The notes: generated by a model not told the origin, from the sequence alone. DNA of 5,914 bases from Burkholderiaceae bacterium (GCA_023258775.1 JALQWJ010000106.1:1-5914), one strand, 5' to 3'; shown: positions 1-5,914, numbered from the stretch's first letter. Numbers and translations are program-made.

Positions 1-133
1 GGGGATAACGAATCGGTGATGTCTCGACCCAAAGCACGCGCGCATGAAAACGTTGATGCAACCAATAAGCAAAGTGCTGCGGGCGTTGGGCGACGCTATG
101 AAGCGGCACCGGTGATACATAGATCACCTTCAC
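1..133 (-). CDS. Glycosyltransferase, GT-B fold, N-terminal fragment (runs off window)
   Basis: Only the first 44 codons are visible; the gene continues past base 1. The fragment begins MKVIYVSPVPLHS and carries the motif QRPQHFAYWL at about residues 16-25, followed by a second beta-strand, ARVLWVE. This is the usual opening of a group of GT-B glycosyltransferases (start of the form 'MKILYVxP...QRPQHLA...VLYVE'), which transfer sugars from nucleotide donors during polysaccharide assembly in the cytoplasm. The same RPQ motif occurs in the first domain of the large glycosyltransferase two genes upstream. The start is GTG at 131-133: an in-frame TAG lies 6 nt upstream, so no earlier start is possible, and AGGG at 142-145 sits 8 nt before it. 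The next in-frame GTG, at codon 3, would cut into the first strand. Donor and acceptor cannot be inferred. A second open frame from ATG at 121 gives no recognisable protein. Confidence 0.75.
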   Translation of the reverse strand, partial: MKVIYVSPVPLHSVAQRPQHFAYWLHQRFHARVLWVETSPIRYP

Positions 134-141
134 GACCTAAA

Positions 142-153
142 CCCTAACTCCTC
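142..153 (-). promoter_or_regulatory. Probable ribosome binding region of the last glycosyltransferase
   Basis: Read on the minus strand, GAGGAG (148-153) lies 14 nt and AGGG (142-145) lies 8 nt before the GTG at 131-133. The second has the better spacing. Together with the in-frame TAG just upstream they fix the GTG as the likely start. The rest of the 46-nt gap after wecB shows no convincing hairpin plus T-run, so read-through from wecB is expected. Confidence 0.45.
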
Positions 154-179
154 AGAGCGAGAGCCCATCCGAACCCACC

Positions 180-1388
180 TCAACGAAAGTGCTCACGCAA
201 GACTGCCTCAATGCGCTGCGCGGCCTGGCCATCGCCATAGGGAGAACCAGCATTTGCCATAGCTTCATATTGCTTTGGATCAGAAAGCAAACGTGTTACT
301 TCATCTACGATGCGCTGGGTATTGGTGCCTACCAGGCGATTACAGCCAAGCGTAACCGCTTCGGGACGCTCGGTCTCATCTCTGAGCACCAGAACTGGCT
401 TCCCAAGTGCAGGCGCCTCCTCTTGCACACCACCTGAGTCACTCAGAATTAAGCGAGACTTCTCCATCAAACGGCAAAACAAAGGGTAATCGGCAGGTGG
501 CATCAAATAGATGTTCGCTCGACCATTGAGCATGGTCATGACCACTTCGCGGACCTGAGGATTAGGGTGCACAGGGTAAACAAAGTCATGCTCTTTATAC
601 CGATCTGCCAATTGAACCACTGCTTGGCAAATCGCTCTTAGCGGTTCGCCAAAATTCTCACGACGATGGGCCGTTATCAAAACAAGGGGGCGCTCAGACA
701 GTAGCCGCTCTTGCCAGGCCTGGTCCTGAGCAGCCAATGTGACATCTCGGTCTTTATGATCTGCCCAAGGTAATCGTTGTGCTGAAGCCGATTGGGTGCC
801 AACGCGTGATAAGCAAAGCTTTAAGGCATCGATCACCGTGTTGCCAGTCACCCAAATCTTCGACGGGGGAACAGACTCAGCAATCAGGTTAGTTTTGGCC
901 ATCTCAGTCGGAGCAAAATGCCATGTAGTCATTTTGCTCGTTAGTACACGATTCAATTCTTCGGGGAATGGTGCAGACAAGTCACCCGTACGTAGGCCTG
1001 CTTCGACATGCGCAAATGGAATCTTTCTAAAGAAACTTGCCATACTTCCCGCGAGCACACTAGCAGTGTCACCTTGGCCAATGACCGCTTGTGGATTGAG
1101 TTCGATCAATAAGTGATCAAGCTTTTCTAAGATTCGCGCAGTCACTGAAGCTAGGCTTTGCCGAGGCTGCATCACATGCAAGTGATGATGAACCTCCAAA
1201 CCAAAACTTTCTATCAAGGGATCGATTAAGTCGCTGTGCTGACCCGTAAGTACCACACAGGGATTTGCCCACGAACTCGACTTGATCGATTGGACCACCG
1301 GGGCCAATTTAATCGCCTCAGGCCTCGTACCAATCACGATCATGATCGAAACAGTGGCATCCTTGTTCGCATGGGGAGCAATCATCAT
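180..1388 (-). CDS. wecB: UDP-N-acetylglucosamine 2-epimerase, non-hydrolysing
   Basis: This enzyme interconverts UDP-GlcNAc and UDP-ManNAc in the cytoplasm, supplying ManNAc-type residues for surface glycans. The 402-residue protein covers the whole family domain (E. coli WecB is 376). Motifs in order are GTRPEAIKLAP (20-30), GQGDT (104-108), HVEAGLRTGD (127-136), PFPEELNR (140-147), TGNTVIDAL (181-189), TAHRRENFG (239-247), DSGGVQEEAPALGKP (317-331) and TERPEAV (339-345). By these motifs, D107, E129, E143 and H241 match the catalytic Asp, Glu, Glu and His of the E. coli enzyme. The protein has about 15 extra residues before the first strand. The ATG at 1386-1388 is favoured because GAGG lies 8 nt upstream; the alternative M16 (ATG at 1341-1343) would give a canonical N-terminus but has a poorer Shine-Dalgarno. 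The gene starts 10 nt after the large glycosyltransferase. No UDP-ManNAc dehydrogenase (wecC) is in view, so the final sugar could be ManNAc, ManNAcA or a derivative. Symbols mnaA, rffE and wbpI are also used in this family. Confidence 0.93.
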   Translation of the reverse strand: MMIAPHANKDATVSIMIVIGTRPEAIKLAPVVQSIKSSSWANPCVVLTGQHSDLIDPLIESFGLEVHHHLHVMQPRQSLASVTARILEKLDHLLIELNPQAVIGQGDTASVLAGSMASFFRKIPFAHVEAGLRTGDLSAPFPEELNRVLTSKMTTWHFAPTEMAKTNLIAESVPPSKIWVTGNTVIDALKLCLSRVGTQSASAQRLPWADHKDRDVTLAAQDQAWQERLLSERPLVLITAHRRENFGEPLRAICQAVVQLADRYKEHDFVYPVHPNPQVREVVMTMLNGRANIYLMPPADYPLFCRLMEKSRLILSDSGGVQEEAPALGKPVLVLRDETERPEAVTLGCNRLVGTNTQRIVDEVTRLLSDPKQYEAMANAGSPYGDGQAAQRIEAVLREHFR

Positions 1389-1396
1389 CGCGAATG

Positions 1397-1400
1397 CCTC
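1397..1400 (-). promoter_or_regulatory. Ribosome binding site of wecB
   Basis: Minus-strand GAGG, overlapping the TGA stop of the upstream glycosyltransferase (1399-1401), lies 8 nt before the wecB ATG. This is the clearest Shine-Dalgarno in the window. It supports the longer wecB start and suggests the two genes are translated from one message, with ribosomes finishing the upstream gene right at this site. Confidence 0.6.
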
Positions 1401-3630
1401 AGTTCAATCTTGGTAAGTTCGGCCGATACTGATGGGGAATCCACGGACCCCATTTCGCCTCGAAGAGTGCTTTATTCCGCTCAAAAATCGCGGCACGTTT
1501 TGCTAAGGCAAGCTGATCAAAAGAGGCGGACAATTCGTGGTAAACAAAAACATCTTCAGCGCAAGCAATCCGATAGCCTGCCTGCCCAAGGCGCAAGCAA
1601 TAATCATCATCCTCGAAAAATCCTGGTACAAATTGCTCGTCGAGACCACCGATGCTCTCGTAAACTTCTCTTGGAAGCATCACGCAAAAAAAGGCGGCTA
1701 TCCGCAAAGGATATGCTTCCATTCCATGATCTAAATTATATCGTCTTGCCATAAAGCAAGTCAGATCCACACTACCTCTTGGAAGCGGAATCATCGATTC
1801 GTTACCGATATTATTTGTAACTGGTCCAACCATGCCAAGTTCAGCATTGCGCTGTAAGTGCCGGATTAGGCCTCTAGCCCATCCCGCTGTAACAATCGTA
1901 TCGTTATTCAGAATGACAAGATACTCGCCCTTAGCAAGCGCAAGGCCTTGGTTTACAGCAGGCCCAAAGCCACGATTTTCCGCGTTTAATAAAAGCCTTC
2001 TATGCCGCAAAGGACTTCCAGGCAAGCTTGCTTGCGATACCCACTGACTTAGCATCTGAGCACTGCCATCGCCTGAGCTATTATCGATCACAATCACTTC
2101 GAGCGGAAGGCCATACTCGCCATGTTTTTCGGGATCGGCCAGACTCGCTAAACACCGCTCAGTAAGCGCTTGATTGTTATAGGTTACGATTACCACCGAC
2201 ACCAAAGGCTCATGTCTACCATCAGCAAGGGCATTAACAAGTGCACTTGCTCGATGCTCCCAGGTTTGCTGCTCCGCAAAGGCCATGCGTGCTCTTTGCA
2301 TTGCGACTGAGTCTTCAGCTAAGGCCTCTCTTACCCCATCAACATAGCTCGGCGTATCGGTGCAACGGTAAATCAGTTCATCCATCCCTTTTAACTCGGG
2401 CAAGTCGACTGCGACGACCGGCTTACCGGCGCTCAAATATTCGTAAACCTTGACAGGATTTGTAGCAAGCGTAAGCTCGATGAGCTTGAAAGGAATAAGA
2501 CACACGTCGAAAGACGCAAGTTGCTCAGGCAACTTTTCATAGGGCCATTCGCCAAGAAATTGAATATTTCTAACCCTAGCTAGTTGTTGCTGCGCGTTTA
2601 CCGTGTCTGCACCAATAAGTCGCAATTCAGCATCCGGAAATGCCAAAGCAACGGCCCTTACAAGATCAATATCGAACCACTCGGCTATTGCTCCGTAGTA
2701 GCCAATCACCCGCTTGCCAGCCTTTCGTGTTGGCGTGAACGCTCGATTAAAGTGATGGTACTCGGTGGCATTTCGAATCAGCGCAAGTGCTTTAGCACCC
2801 GCCTTTTTCGCCATGTCATAAAGATAGTCAGAGCTTACGACCGTAAGGTCTGCCAGTCTGATTAATGCTAACTCGCCCTCATGGTGCGCCTGGCTTGTGT
2901 TAGCAAATCCTGCATGGAAATCCATGCAGTCATAGACAAGCTTTGAGGCCGCAGCCGAAGCAGCAAGATTTGTCCAGTAAGGGTGTTGAACGATATGAAT
3001 GGCGTCACGTATTCGAAAATACTCCCAGAGCATGCGTTGCCCGATCTTTTGCTGGATCCATATCTCTTTGCTCGGCGTATCCTGATAGACGCTATGCGAT
3101 CCCTTGACGTGCAAAAAAATTTGATAGATTTTCAGCGTTGGATCCAGTTCTTCAATTCTGAATCCTGGGCTTGCATCATCGACAAAATTGACGCTGATGT
3201 AGAAAACAGCCATCCCCCGCCTTGCCAGCGAGAGCGCGAGTTGTTGCGGCCTCTGATGACGGAAATGCCAGTCAATCACACCATAAAACACAGCAACAGT
3301 TTCTGGGATCAAGTCAGTTGCTAGCTTAACTTGGCTGTCTGAACTAACGCGGGGTGTATGCCCAATGTCAGCTGGGACTTCCGCAAAAGGGCCTATCGAA
3401 AAGTCTGATTGGATACTATGCGGATTGCCAGGTGCTGCATCTTGGGCAATGCCCGGCGCTACACCAGGTACTCCACTCTGGTAAATACCTGGGGCTTTGC
3501 CAGGGGCACCAACAAGGCGGCGCTTGAACAGGCCCAATCGATGACGCATGGCTGGCGTCAGTGGTAAGCGGTAATAGAGCTGCTTTAACTGTCTTAAAAT
3601 ACTCACAGACGTATTGTGGCAGATGGTCAC
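1399..3630 (-). CDS. Two-domain glycosyltransferase (GT-B domain fused to GT2-type GT-A domain)
   Basis: This 743-residue protein looks bifunctional. Residues 10-40 form a basic, probably helical segment (LYYRLPLTPAMRHRL) of a kind seen at the start of many polysaccharide glycosyltransferases. Residues 41-76 are three Pro/Gly-rich 12-residue repeats. Residues about 111-470 are a GT-B domain: RHQRPQQLA (124-132), YDCMDFHAGF (233-242), LTVVSSDYLYDMA (262-274), GYYGAIAEWFD (310-320), and the donor-side motif NPVKVYEYLSAGKPVV (391-406). Residues about 476-743 are a family-2 GT-A domain: VSVVIVTYNN (477-486), VIVIDNSSGDGS (512-523), NRGFGPAVNQG (552-562), LNNDT (574-578, the DxD-like metal/nucleotide site) and FFEDDDYCLRL (671-681, with the likely catalytic acidic cluster). 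This C-terminal type is common among rhamnosyltransferases, which fits the rml genes upstream, but the donors are not proven. No signal peptide or membrane span is evident, so it should be cytosolic or membrane-peripheral. The GTG at 3628-3630 is the first usable start after an in-frame TGA, but no good Shine-Dalgarno precedes it; GTG at codon 9 (3604-3606) is an alternative. Confidence 0.88.
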   Translation of the reverse strand: MTICHNTSVSILRQLKQLYYRLPLTPAMRHRLGLFKRRLVGAPGKAPGIYQSGVPGVAPGIAQDAAPGNPHSIQSDFSIGPFAEVPADIGHTPRVSSDSQVKLATDLIPETVAVFYGVIDWHFRHQRPQQLALSLARRGMAVFYISVNFVDDASPGFRIEELDPTLKIYQIFLHVKGSHSVYQDTPSKEIWIQQKIGQRMLWEYFRIRDAIHIVQHPYWTNLAASAAASKLVYDCMDFHAGFANTSQAHHEGELALIRLADLTVVSSDYLYDMAKKAGAKALALIRNATEYHHFNRAFTPTRKAGKRVIGYYGAIAEWFDIDLVRAVALAFPDAELRLIGADTVNAQQQLARVRNIQFLGEWPYEKLPEQLASFDVCLIPFKLIELTLATNPVKVYEYLSAGKPVVAVDLPELKGMDELIYRCTDTPSYVDGVREALAEDSVAMQRARMAFAEQQTWEHRASALVNALADGRHEPLVSVVIVTYNNQALTERCLASLADPEKHGEYGLPLEVIVIDNSSGDGSAQMLSQWVSQASLPGSPLRHRRLLLNAENRGFGPAVNQGLALAKGEYLVILNNDTIVTAGWARGLIRHLQRNAELGMVGPVTNNIGNESMIPLPRGSVDLTCFMARRYNLDHGMEAYPLRIAAFFCVMLPREVYESIGGLDEQFVPGFFEDDDYCLRLGQAGYRIACAEDVFVYHELSASFDQLALAKRAAIFERNKALFEAKWGPWIPHQYRPNLPRLN
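2910..2929. repeat. Perfect 8-bp inverted repeat with 4-nt loop in the glycosyltransferase gene
   Basis: CTGCATGG, a 4-nt loop (AAAT on the plus strand), then CCATGCAG. It lies within codons for the conserved-looking CMDFHAG segment (residues 235-241) and has no T-run after it on either strand. A stem of this size can arise by chance in a window this long, so no function is claimed. Confidence 0.35.
3403..3510 (-). repeat. Three degenerate 36-bp (12-residue) Pro/Gly-rich repeats in the glycosyltransferase
   Basis: Residues 41-52 (GAPGKAPGIYQS), 53-64 (GVPGVAPGIAQD) and 65-76 (AAPGNPHSIQSD) align without gaps. Each has PG at positions 3-4 and Ile at position 9, and the first two share APG at 6-8. 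Units one and two match at about 22 of 36 bases by hand count; the third is more diverged. The segment lies between the basic N-terminal helix and the GT-B domain and is probably a flexible linker. That it arose by tandem duplication is an inference. Confidence 0.6.
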
Positions 3631-3675
3631 CGCAACGCTAAACCACTTGTACGGGCGGACTCAGTAGATTTTTGG

Positions 3676-4584
3676 CTAGCCTGCGTGTGATTTCTTATCC
3701 AAAAGGTCTTTTAGCACGGGCTCGAAGGCTTCCTGCCAATCGATTAAAGTAGGCTTGCCGGTCTGGTTGCGCCATTTCTGGGTATCAAGCCTGGAGCTAG
3801 CAGGTCTTTTTGCAATGGTCGGGTATTCATCACCGGAAATACCAATCAACTGATCCTTTCCTAAGCGGAGTTGCTTTTGCCAGTTTGGGTGGGATGATGC
3901 CCGATCAATAATCCATAAGGCATATCGATACCAGGTGGTTTCGCCCGATGGCACCAAGTGGAACAGACCGGCAGGTATTGAATTTGCAAGGCATCGATTA
4001 AGCTCAGCAGAGACAAATGGCGTCGGGGTGGGCACCCCGTACTGGTCATTCACAACGCGAAGCACTTCCTTTTCACAGGCTAAACGAAGCATGGTTTTAG
4101 CGAAATTCTGACCATGGGATCCAACCACCCAGGAGCATCGCAATACCGTCGCCTTGGCGTTTGCCTCGAGCACTGCGACTTCGCCCCTCCACTTACTTGC
4201 GCCGTAAACGCTAAGTGGGTTCGGTTTGTCTTCCTCGGTATAAGGTCGCATGGCAAGGCCGTCAAATACGTAGTCGCTTGAAAAGTGTATGACGGGAACT
4301 TCTTTAGCGAGCGCGCCTAGCGCACCAGGAAACCAAGCATTGACCTGCAGGGCAAGCGCCTCATCACTTTCCGCCCTGTCAACTGCCGTATATGCAGCGG
4401 TATTTATCACAATATCAGGTTGATATCGGTCTAATAATTCACCCAAAACTTGCTCGATTACACAACGACTACCAGCCAAGTCGAGTTGCTCTCGCGTGAT
4501 ACCAACCACATCACCAGGTAAATCTTCGAGTAATTGGCTGCCAAGTTGCCCCTTAGAGCCAATCAATAAGACCCGTTGGACCAT
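3676..4584 (-). CDS. rmlD: dTDP-4-dehydrorhamnose reductase
   Basis: RmlD catalyses the last step of dTDP-L-rhamnose synthesis, the NAD(P)H-dependent reduction of dTDP-4-dehydro-L-rhamnose, in the cytoplasm. The 302-residue length is normal for the family. The Rossmann dinucleotide-binding motif GSKGQLG is at 9-15 and NTAAYTAVDRAE at 61-72. The reductase catalytic set is present: SSDYVFDG (102-109) and the YxxxK pair Y127/K131 in VYGASKWRGE. NDQYGVPTPTPF (179-190) and the C-terminal RPASSRLDTQK (260-270) are further family signatures. The ATG at 4582-4584 shares its A with the TAA stop of rmlC (TAATG), so translation is probably coupled to rmlC; no strong Shine-Dalgarno is visible. It ends with TAG 45 nt before the glycosyltransferase start. 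rfbD is a synonym. Confidence 0.95.
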   Translation of the reverse strand: MVQRVLLIGSKGQLGSQLLEDLPGDVVGITREQLDLAGSRCVIEQVLGELLDRYQPDIVINTAAYTAVDRAESDEALALQVNAWFPGALGALAKEVPVIHFSSDYVFDGLAMRPYTEEDKPNPLSVYGASKWRGEVAVLEANAKATVLRCSWVVGSHGQNFAKTMLRLACEKEVLRVVNDQYGVPTPTPFVSAELNRCLANSIPAGLFHLVPSGETTWYRYALWIIDRASSHPNWQKQLRLGKDQLIGISGDEYPTIAKRPASSRLDTQKWRNQTGKPTLIDWQEAFEPVLKDLLDKKSHAG

Positions 4585-5156
4585 TAGCCTGTCAATTCGG
4601 GAAGCTCTTGATCGGCTTGAATCCCCTCAAGAGTTTTTCCCGCGAGATCTTTTGTCGCTAGTTTCGGCGGCCCTGTCTTCTCGAGTGGCCAGTCGATGCC
4701 CAAACGCTGATCCGACCATAACAAGCTTCGCTCGTACGCCGGCATCCAATAATCGGTTGTTTTATAAAGAAAATCAGCAGTGTCGGACAGCACGAGAAAG
4801 CCATGAGCAAATCCCGGTGGAATCCAAAGTTGCCGATGATTTTCTGCTGACAATTCGCAGCCAAAACTTTGGCCAAAACTTTGTGAATCAATACGAAGAT
4901 CCACCGCAACATCCCAAACCGCGCCAGAGACCACTCGAACCAACTTACCTTGGGGGTTTTTTTGCTGGTAGTGAAGGCCTCTTAGAACAGCTCGGCTGGA
5001 CCTTGAATGGTTATCTTGAACAAAATGTGTATTAAATCCAATGACCTTACAGAATTCACGCTCATTCCAACTCTCGAGAAAGAAACCTCTTGAGTCACCA
5101 AAAACACGAGGCTCGAGCACTAAGAGACCATCGATACCTGTCTGTATTGCCTTCAT
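4584..5156 (-). CDS. rmlC: dTDP-4-dehydrorhamnose 3,5-epimerase
   Basis: RmlC epimerises dTDP-4-dehydro-6-deoxy-D-glucose at C3 and C5, the third step to dTDP-L-rhamnose; the family is a cytoplasmic cupin-fold dimer. The 190-residue protein carries the full set of motifs: DSRGFFLESW (21-30), FVQDNHSRS (45-53), LRGLHYQ (58-64) with the catalytic His62, GKLVRVVSGAVWDVAVDLR (70-88), LSAENHRQLWIPPGFAHGF (102-120), FLYKTTDYW (129-137) and TKD (168-170). Asp170 of TKD fits the Asp of the family's His-Asp dyad. Two sequence oddities lie inside the gene: an exact 12-bp tandem duplication (QSFGQSFG) and an A7-C5 homopolymer pair. The start is ATG at 5154-5156, 19 nt after the rmlA stop, with only a weak Shine-Dalgarno. 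The stop overlaps the rmlD start by 1 nt. rfbC is a synonym. Confidence 0.95.
   Translation of the reverse strand: MKAIQTGIDGLLVLEPRVFGDSRGFFLESWNEREFCKVIGFNTHFVQDNHSRSSRAVLRGLHYQQKNPQGKLVRVVSGAVWDVAVDLRIDSQSFGQSFGCELSAENHRQLWIPPGFAHGFLVLSDTADFLYKTTDYWMPAYERSLLWSDQRLGIDWPLEKTGPPKLATKDLAGKTLEGIQADQELPELTG
4860..4883 (-). repeat. Exact 12-bp tandem duplication inside rmlC
   Basis: On the minus strand CAAAGTTTTGGC occurs twice in direct succession, in frame, giving Gln-Ser-Phe-Gly twice (residues 92-99). Typical RmlC sequences have FGQWVG-like residues here with the same spacing to the following LSAENHRQLWIP motif, so the duplication does not appear to lengthen the protein. Positions are read directly; the family comparison is from memory. 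Confidence 0.7.
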
Positions 5157-5175
5157 ATCTGGATGGTCCGAAATG

Positions 5176-5914
5176 CTAAAGCACCTGTTGATGAAGCATT
5201 CGCTTTAAATACTGCCCATATTCGTTTTTTAACATCGGTTGAGCAAGTCGTTCGACATCTTCTTCAGAAATCCAATGATTTCTGAAGGCAATCTCCTCAG
5301 GACAGGCAATTTTTAATCCTTGGCGCTTTTCGATGGTTTGAACGAAACTCGATGCCTCCATCAAGGATTCATGAGTTCCCGTGTCTAGCCAAGCGTAGCC
5401 TCTCCCCATGACTTCAACGTTTAGCTCGCCAAGTTCGAGGTAACGCTTATTAACATCCGTAATTTCAAGTTCACCACGTGCCGAGGGCCTGATACTTGCA
5501 GCAATATCGACCACTCGATCATCATAAAAATACAAGCCCGTAACAGCATAGTTTGACTTGGGCTGTTTGGGCTTTTCCTCAAGCGAAACAGCCCTAGCCT
5601 TATTATCAAAAGCTACAACACCGTAGCGCTCGGGATCGGTCACGTGATACGCAAAAACTGTTGCGCCGTGTTCTTGCTGATCTGCTCGTTGCGCCGCCTT
5701 TTGTAAATCATGTCCAAAAAAAATATTGTCACCCAGTATCAGGCTGCTAGGTCGGCGGGCAACAAAATCTCGACCAATCAAAAATGCTTGCGCCAATCCA
5801 TCAGGCGAAGGCTGAACTGCATACGAAATCGCCATACCCCATTTCGACCCATCGCCCAAAAGCTCCGCAAAACGTGGGGTATCGGCTGGCGTGGAAATAA
5901 GTAAAACCTCTCGG
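5176..5914 (-). CDS. rmlA: Glucose-1-phosphate thymidylyltransferase, 3' part (5' end outside window)
   Basis: RmlA joins dTTP and glucose-1-phosphate to give dTDP-glucose, the first step of dTDP-L-rhamnose synthesis. Codons for 245 residues are visible. The frame stays open to the window edge ([18 protein letters not shown] before LLGDGS), matching the family from about residue 50, so roughly 50 N-terminal residues with the glycine-rich nucleotide-binding loop are missing. The visible part has [75 protein letters not shown] and CPEEIAFRN, all family signatures. The Asp of LGDN and of WLDTGT correspond to the metal-binding pair. The TTG at 5857-5859 is the second Leu of LLGDG, not a start. 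The gene ends in TAG 19 nt before rmlC. In related clusters rmlB lies directly upstream; here it would be outside the window. rfbA and rffH are synonyms. Confidence 0.96.
   Translation of the reverse strand, partial: REVLLISTPADTPRFAELLGDGSKWGMAISYAVQPSPDGLAQAFLIGRDFVARRPSSLILGDNIFFGHDLQKAAQRADQQEHGATVFAYHVTDPERYGVVAFDNKARAVSLEEKPKQPKSNYAVTGLYFYDDRVVDIAASIRPSARGELEITDVNKRYLELGELNVEVMGRGYAWLDTGTHESLMEASSFVQTIEKRQGLKIACPEEIAFRNHWISEEDVERLAQPMLKNEYGQYLKRMLHQQVL
5262..5287. repeat. Perfect 11-bp inverted repeat with 4-nt loop inside rmlA
   Basis: On the mRNA strand CTTCAGAAATC, loop ATTG, then GATTTCTGAAG. It lies in codons for FRNHWISE near the C-terminal end of RmlA. No T-run follows on either strand, so it is not a standard intrinsic terminator. 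A pairing this long is unlikely by chance at a fixed loop length, but its role, if any, is unknown. Confidence 0.55.

Noticed and set aside
134..179. Possible terminator between wecB and the last glycosyltransferase
   Set aside because: Only a short CTC/GAG pairing is visible and no T-run follows. The gap is more simply a leader with a ribosome binding site.
189..437. 82-codon plus-strand open frame over the 3' part of wecB
   Set aside because: Antisense to conserved wecB motifs, with no recognisable protein features.
1337..1348. Perfect 12-bp palindrome CGATCATGATCG near the WecB N-terminus
   Set aside because: About one such palindrome is expected by chance in a window this size, and it lies within codons for the conserved first strand.
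1236..1754. 172-codon plus-strand open frame crossing the wecB/glycosyltransferase junction
   Set aside because: It is antisense to two well-supported genes, has a basic low-complexity translation rich in Arg, Ser and His, and shows no recognisable domain.
2020..2035. GCAAGCTTGC palindrome with an adjoining repeat of CTTGC in the glycosyltransferase gene
   Set aside because: Ten-base palindromes are expected several times by chance in a window of this size; nothing around it suggests a site.
4496..5035. 179-codon plus-strand open frame over rmlD and rmlC
   Set aside because: Antisense to two strongly recognised rml genes, and its translation has no recognisable motif. Treated as a shadow.
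5711..5725. Run of eight T residues (mRNA strand) in rmlA as a slippage or terminator signal
   Set aside because: It is explained by Phe-Phe codons in the conserved NIFFGHD motif and no hairpin precedes it.
5857..5859. TTG as a possible start of rmlA
   Set aside because: It encodes the second Leu of the conserved LLGDG motif, and the frame continues upstream with family-matching sequence to the window edge.

Overview
The window is a stretch of a bacterial surface-polysaccharide locus (O-antigen, capsule or exopolysaccharide type). All six recognisable genes lie on the minus strand, so transcription runs from high to low coordinates. Gaps are short: 19 nt, a 1-nt overlap, 45 nt, 10 nt and 46 nt. 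No convincing terminator or promoter was seen between genes, so this looks like the middle of one operon that enters from beyond base 5914 and leaves past base 1. There is no gene-free stretch longer than 300 bases, and no tRNA, rRNA, CRISPR or insertion sequence was found.

In transcription order the genes are: rmlA (3' part only, glucose-1-phosphate thymidylyltransferase), rmlC (dTDP-4-dehydrorhamnose 3,5-epimerase), rmlD (dTDP-4-dehydrorhamnose reductase), a 743-residue two-domain glycosyltransferase (GT-B domain followed by a family-2 GT-A domain), wecB (UDP-GlcNAc 2-epimerase), and the first 44 codons of a second GT-B-type glycosyltransferase. rmlB, the missing step of the dTDP-L-rhamnose pathway, is not in view and is expected upstream of rmlA. 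The rml genes make dTDP-L-rhamnose, wecB makes UDP-ManNAc, and the glycosyltransferases would use these or other nucleotide sugars to build a glycan, probably on an undecaprenyl-phosphate carrier at the cytoplasmic face. That combined picture is inference; the linkages cannot be read from sequence.

The organism is probably a Gram-negative proteobacterium. The A-C-D order of the rml genes, the style of the glycosyltransferases and a base composition near half G+C by eye would fit a betaproteobacterium (Burkholderiales-like), but a gammaproteobacterium is not excluded.

The pathway enzymes are ordinary. The points worth a second look are the fused glycosyltransferase with a degenerate three-unit Pro/Gly-rich 12-residue repeat before its first catalytic domain, a perfect 11-bp inverted repeat with a 4-nt loop inside rmlA, an exact 12-bp tandem duplication inside rmlC that does not seem to change the protein length, and the matching RPQ signature at the N-terminus of the two glycosyltransferases. 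I saw no evidence for a wholly new kind of system.
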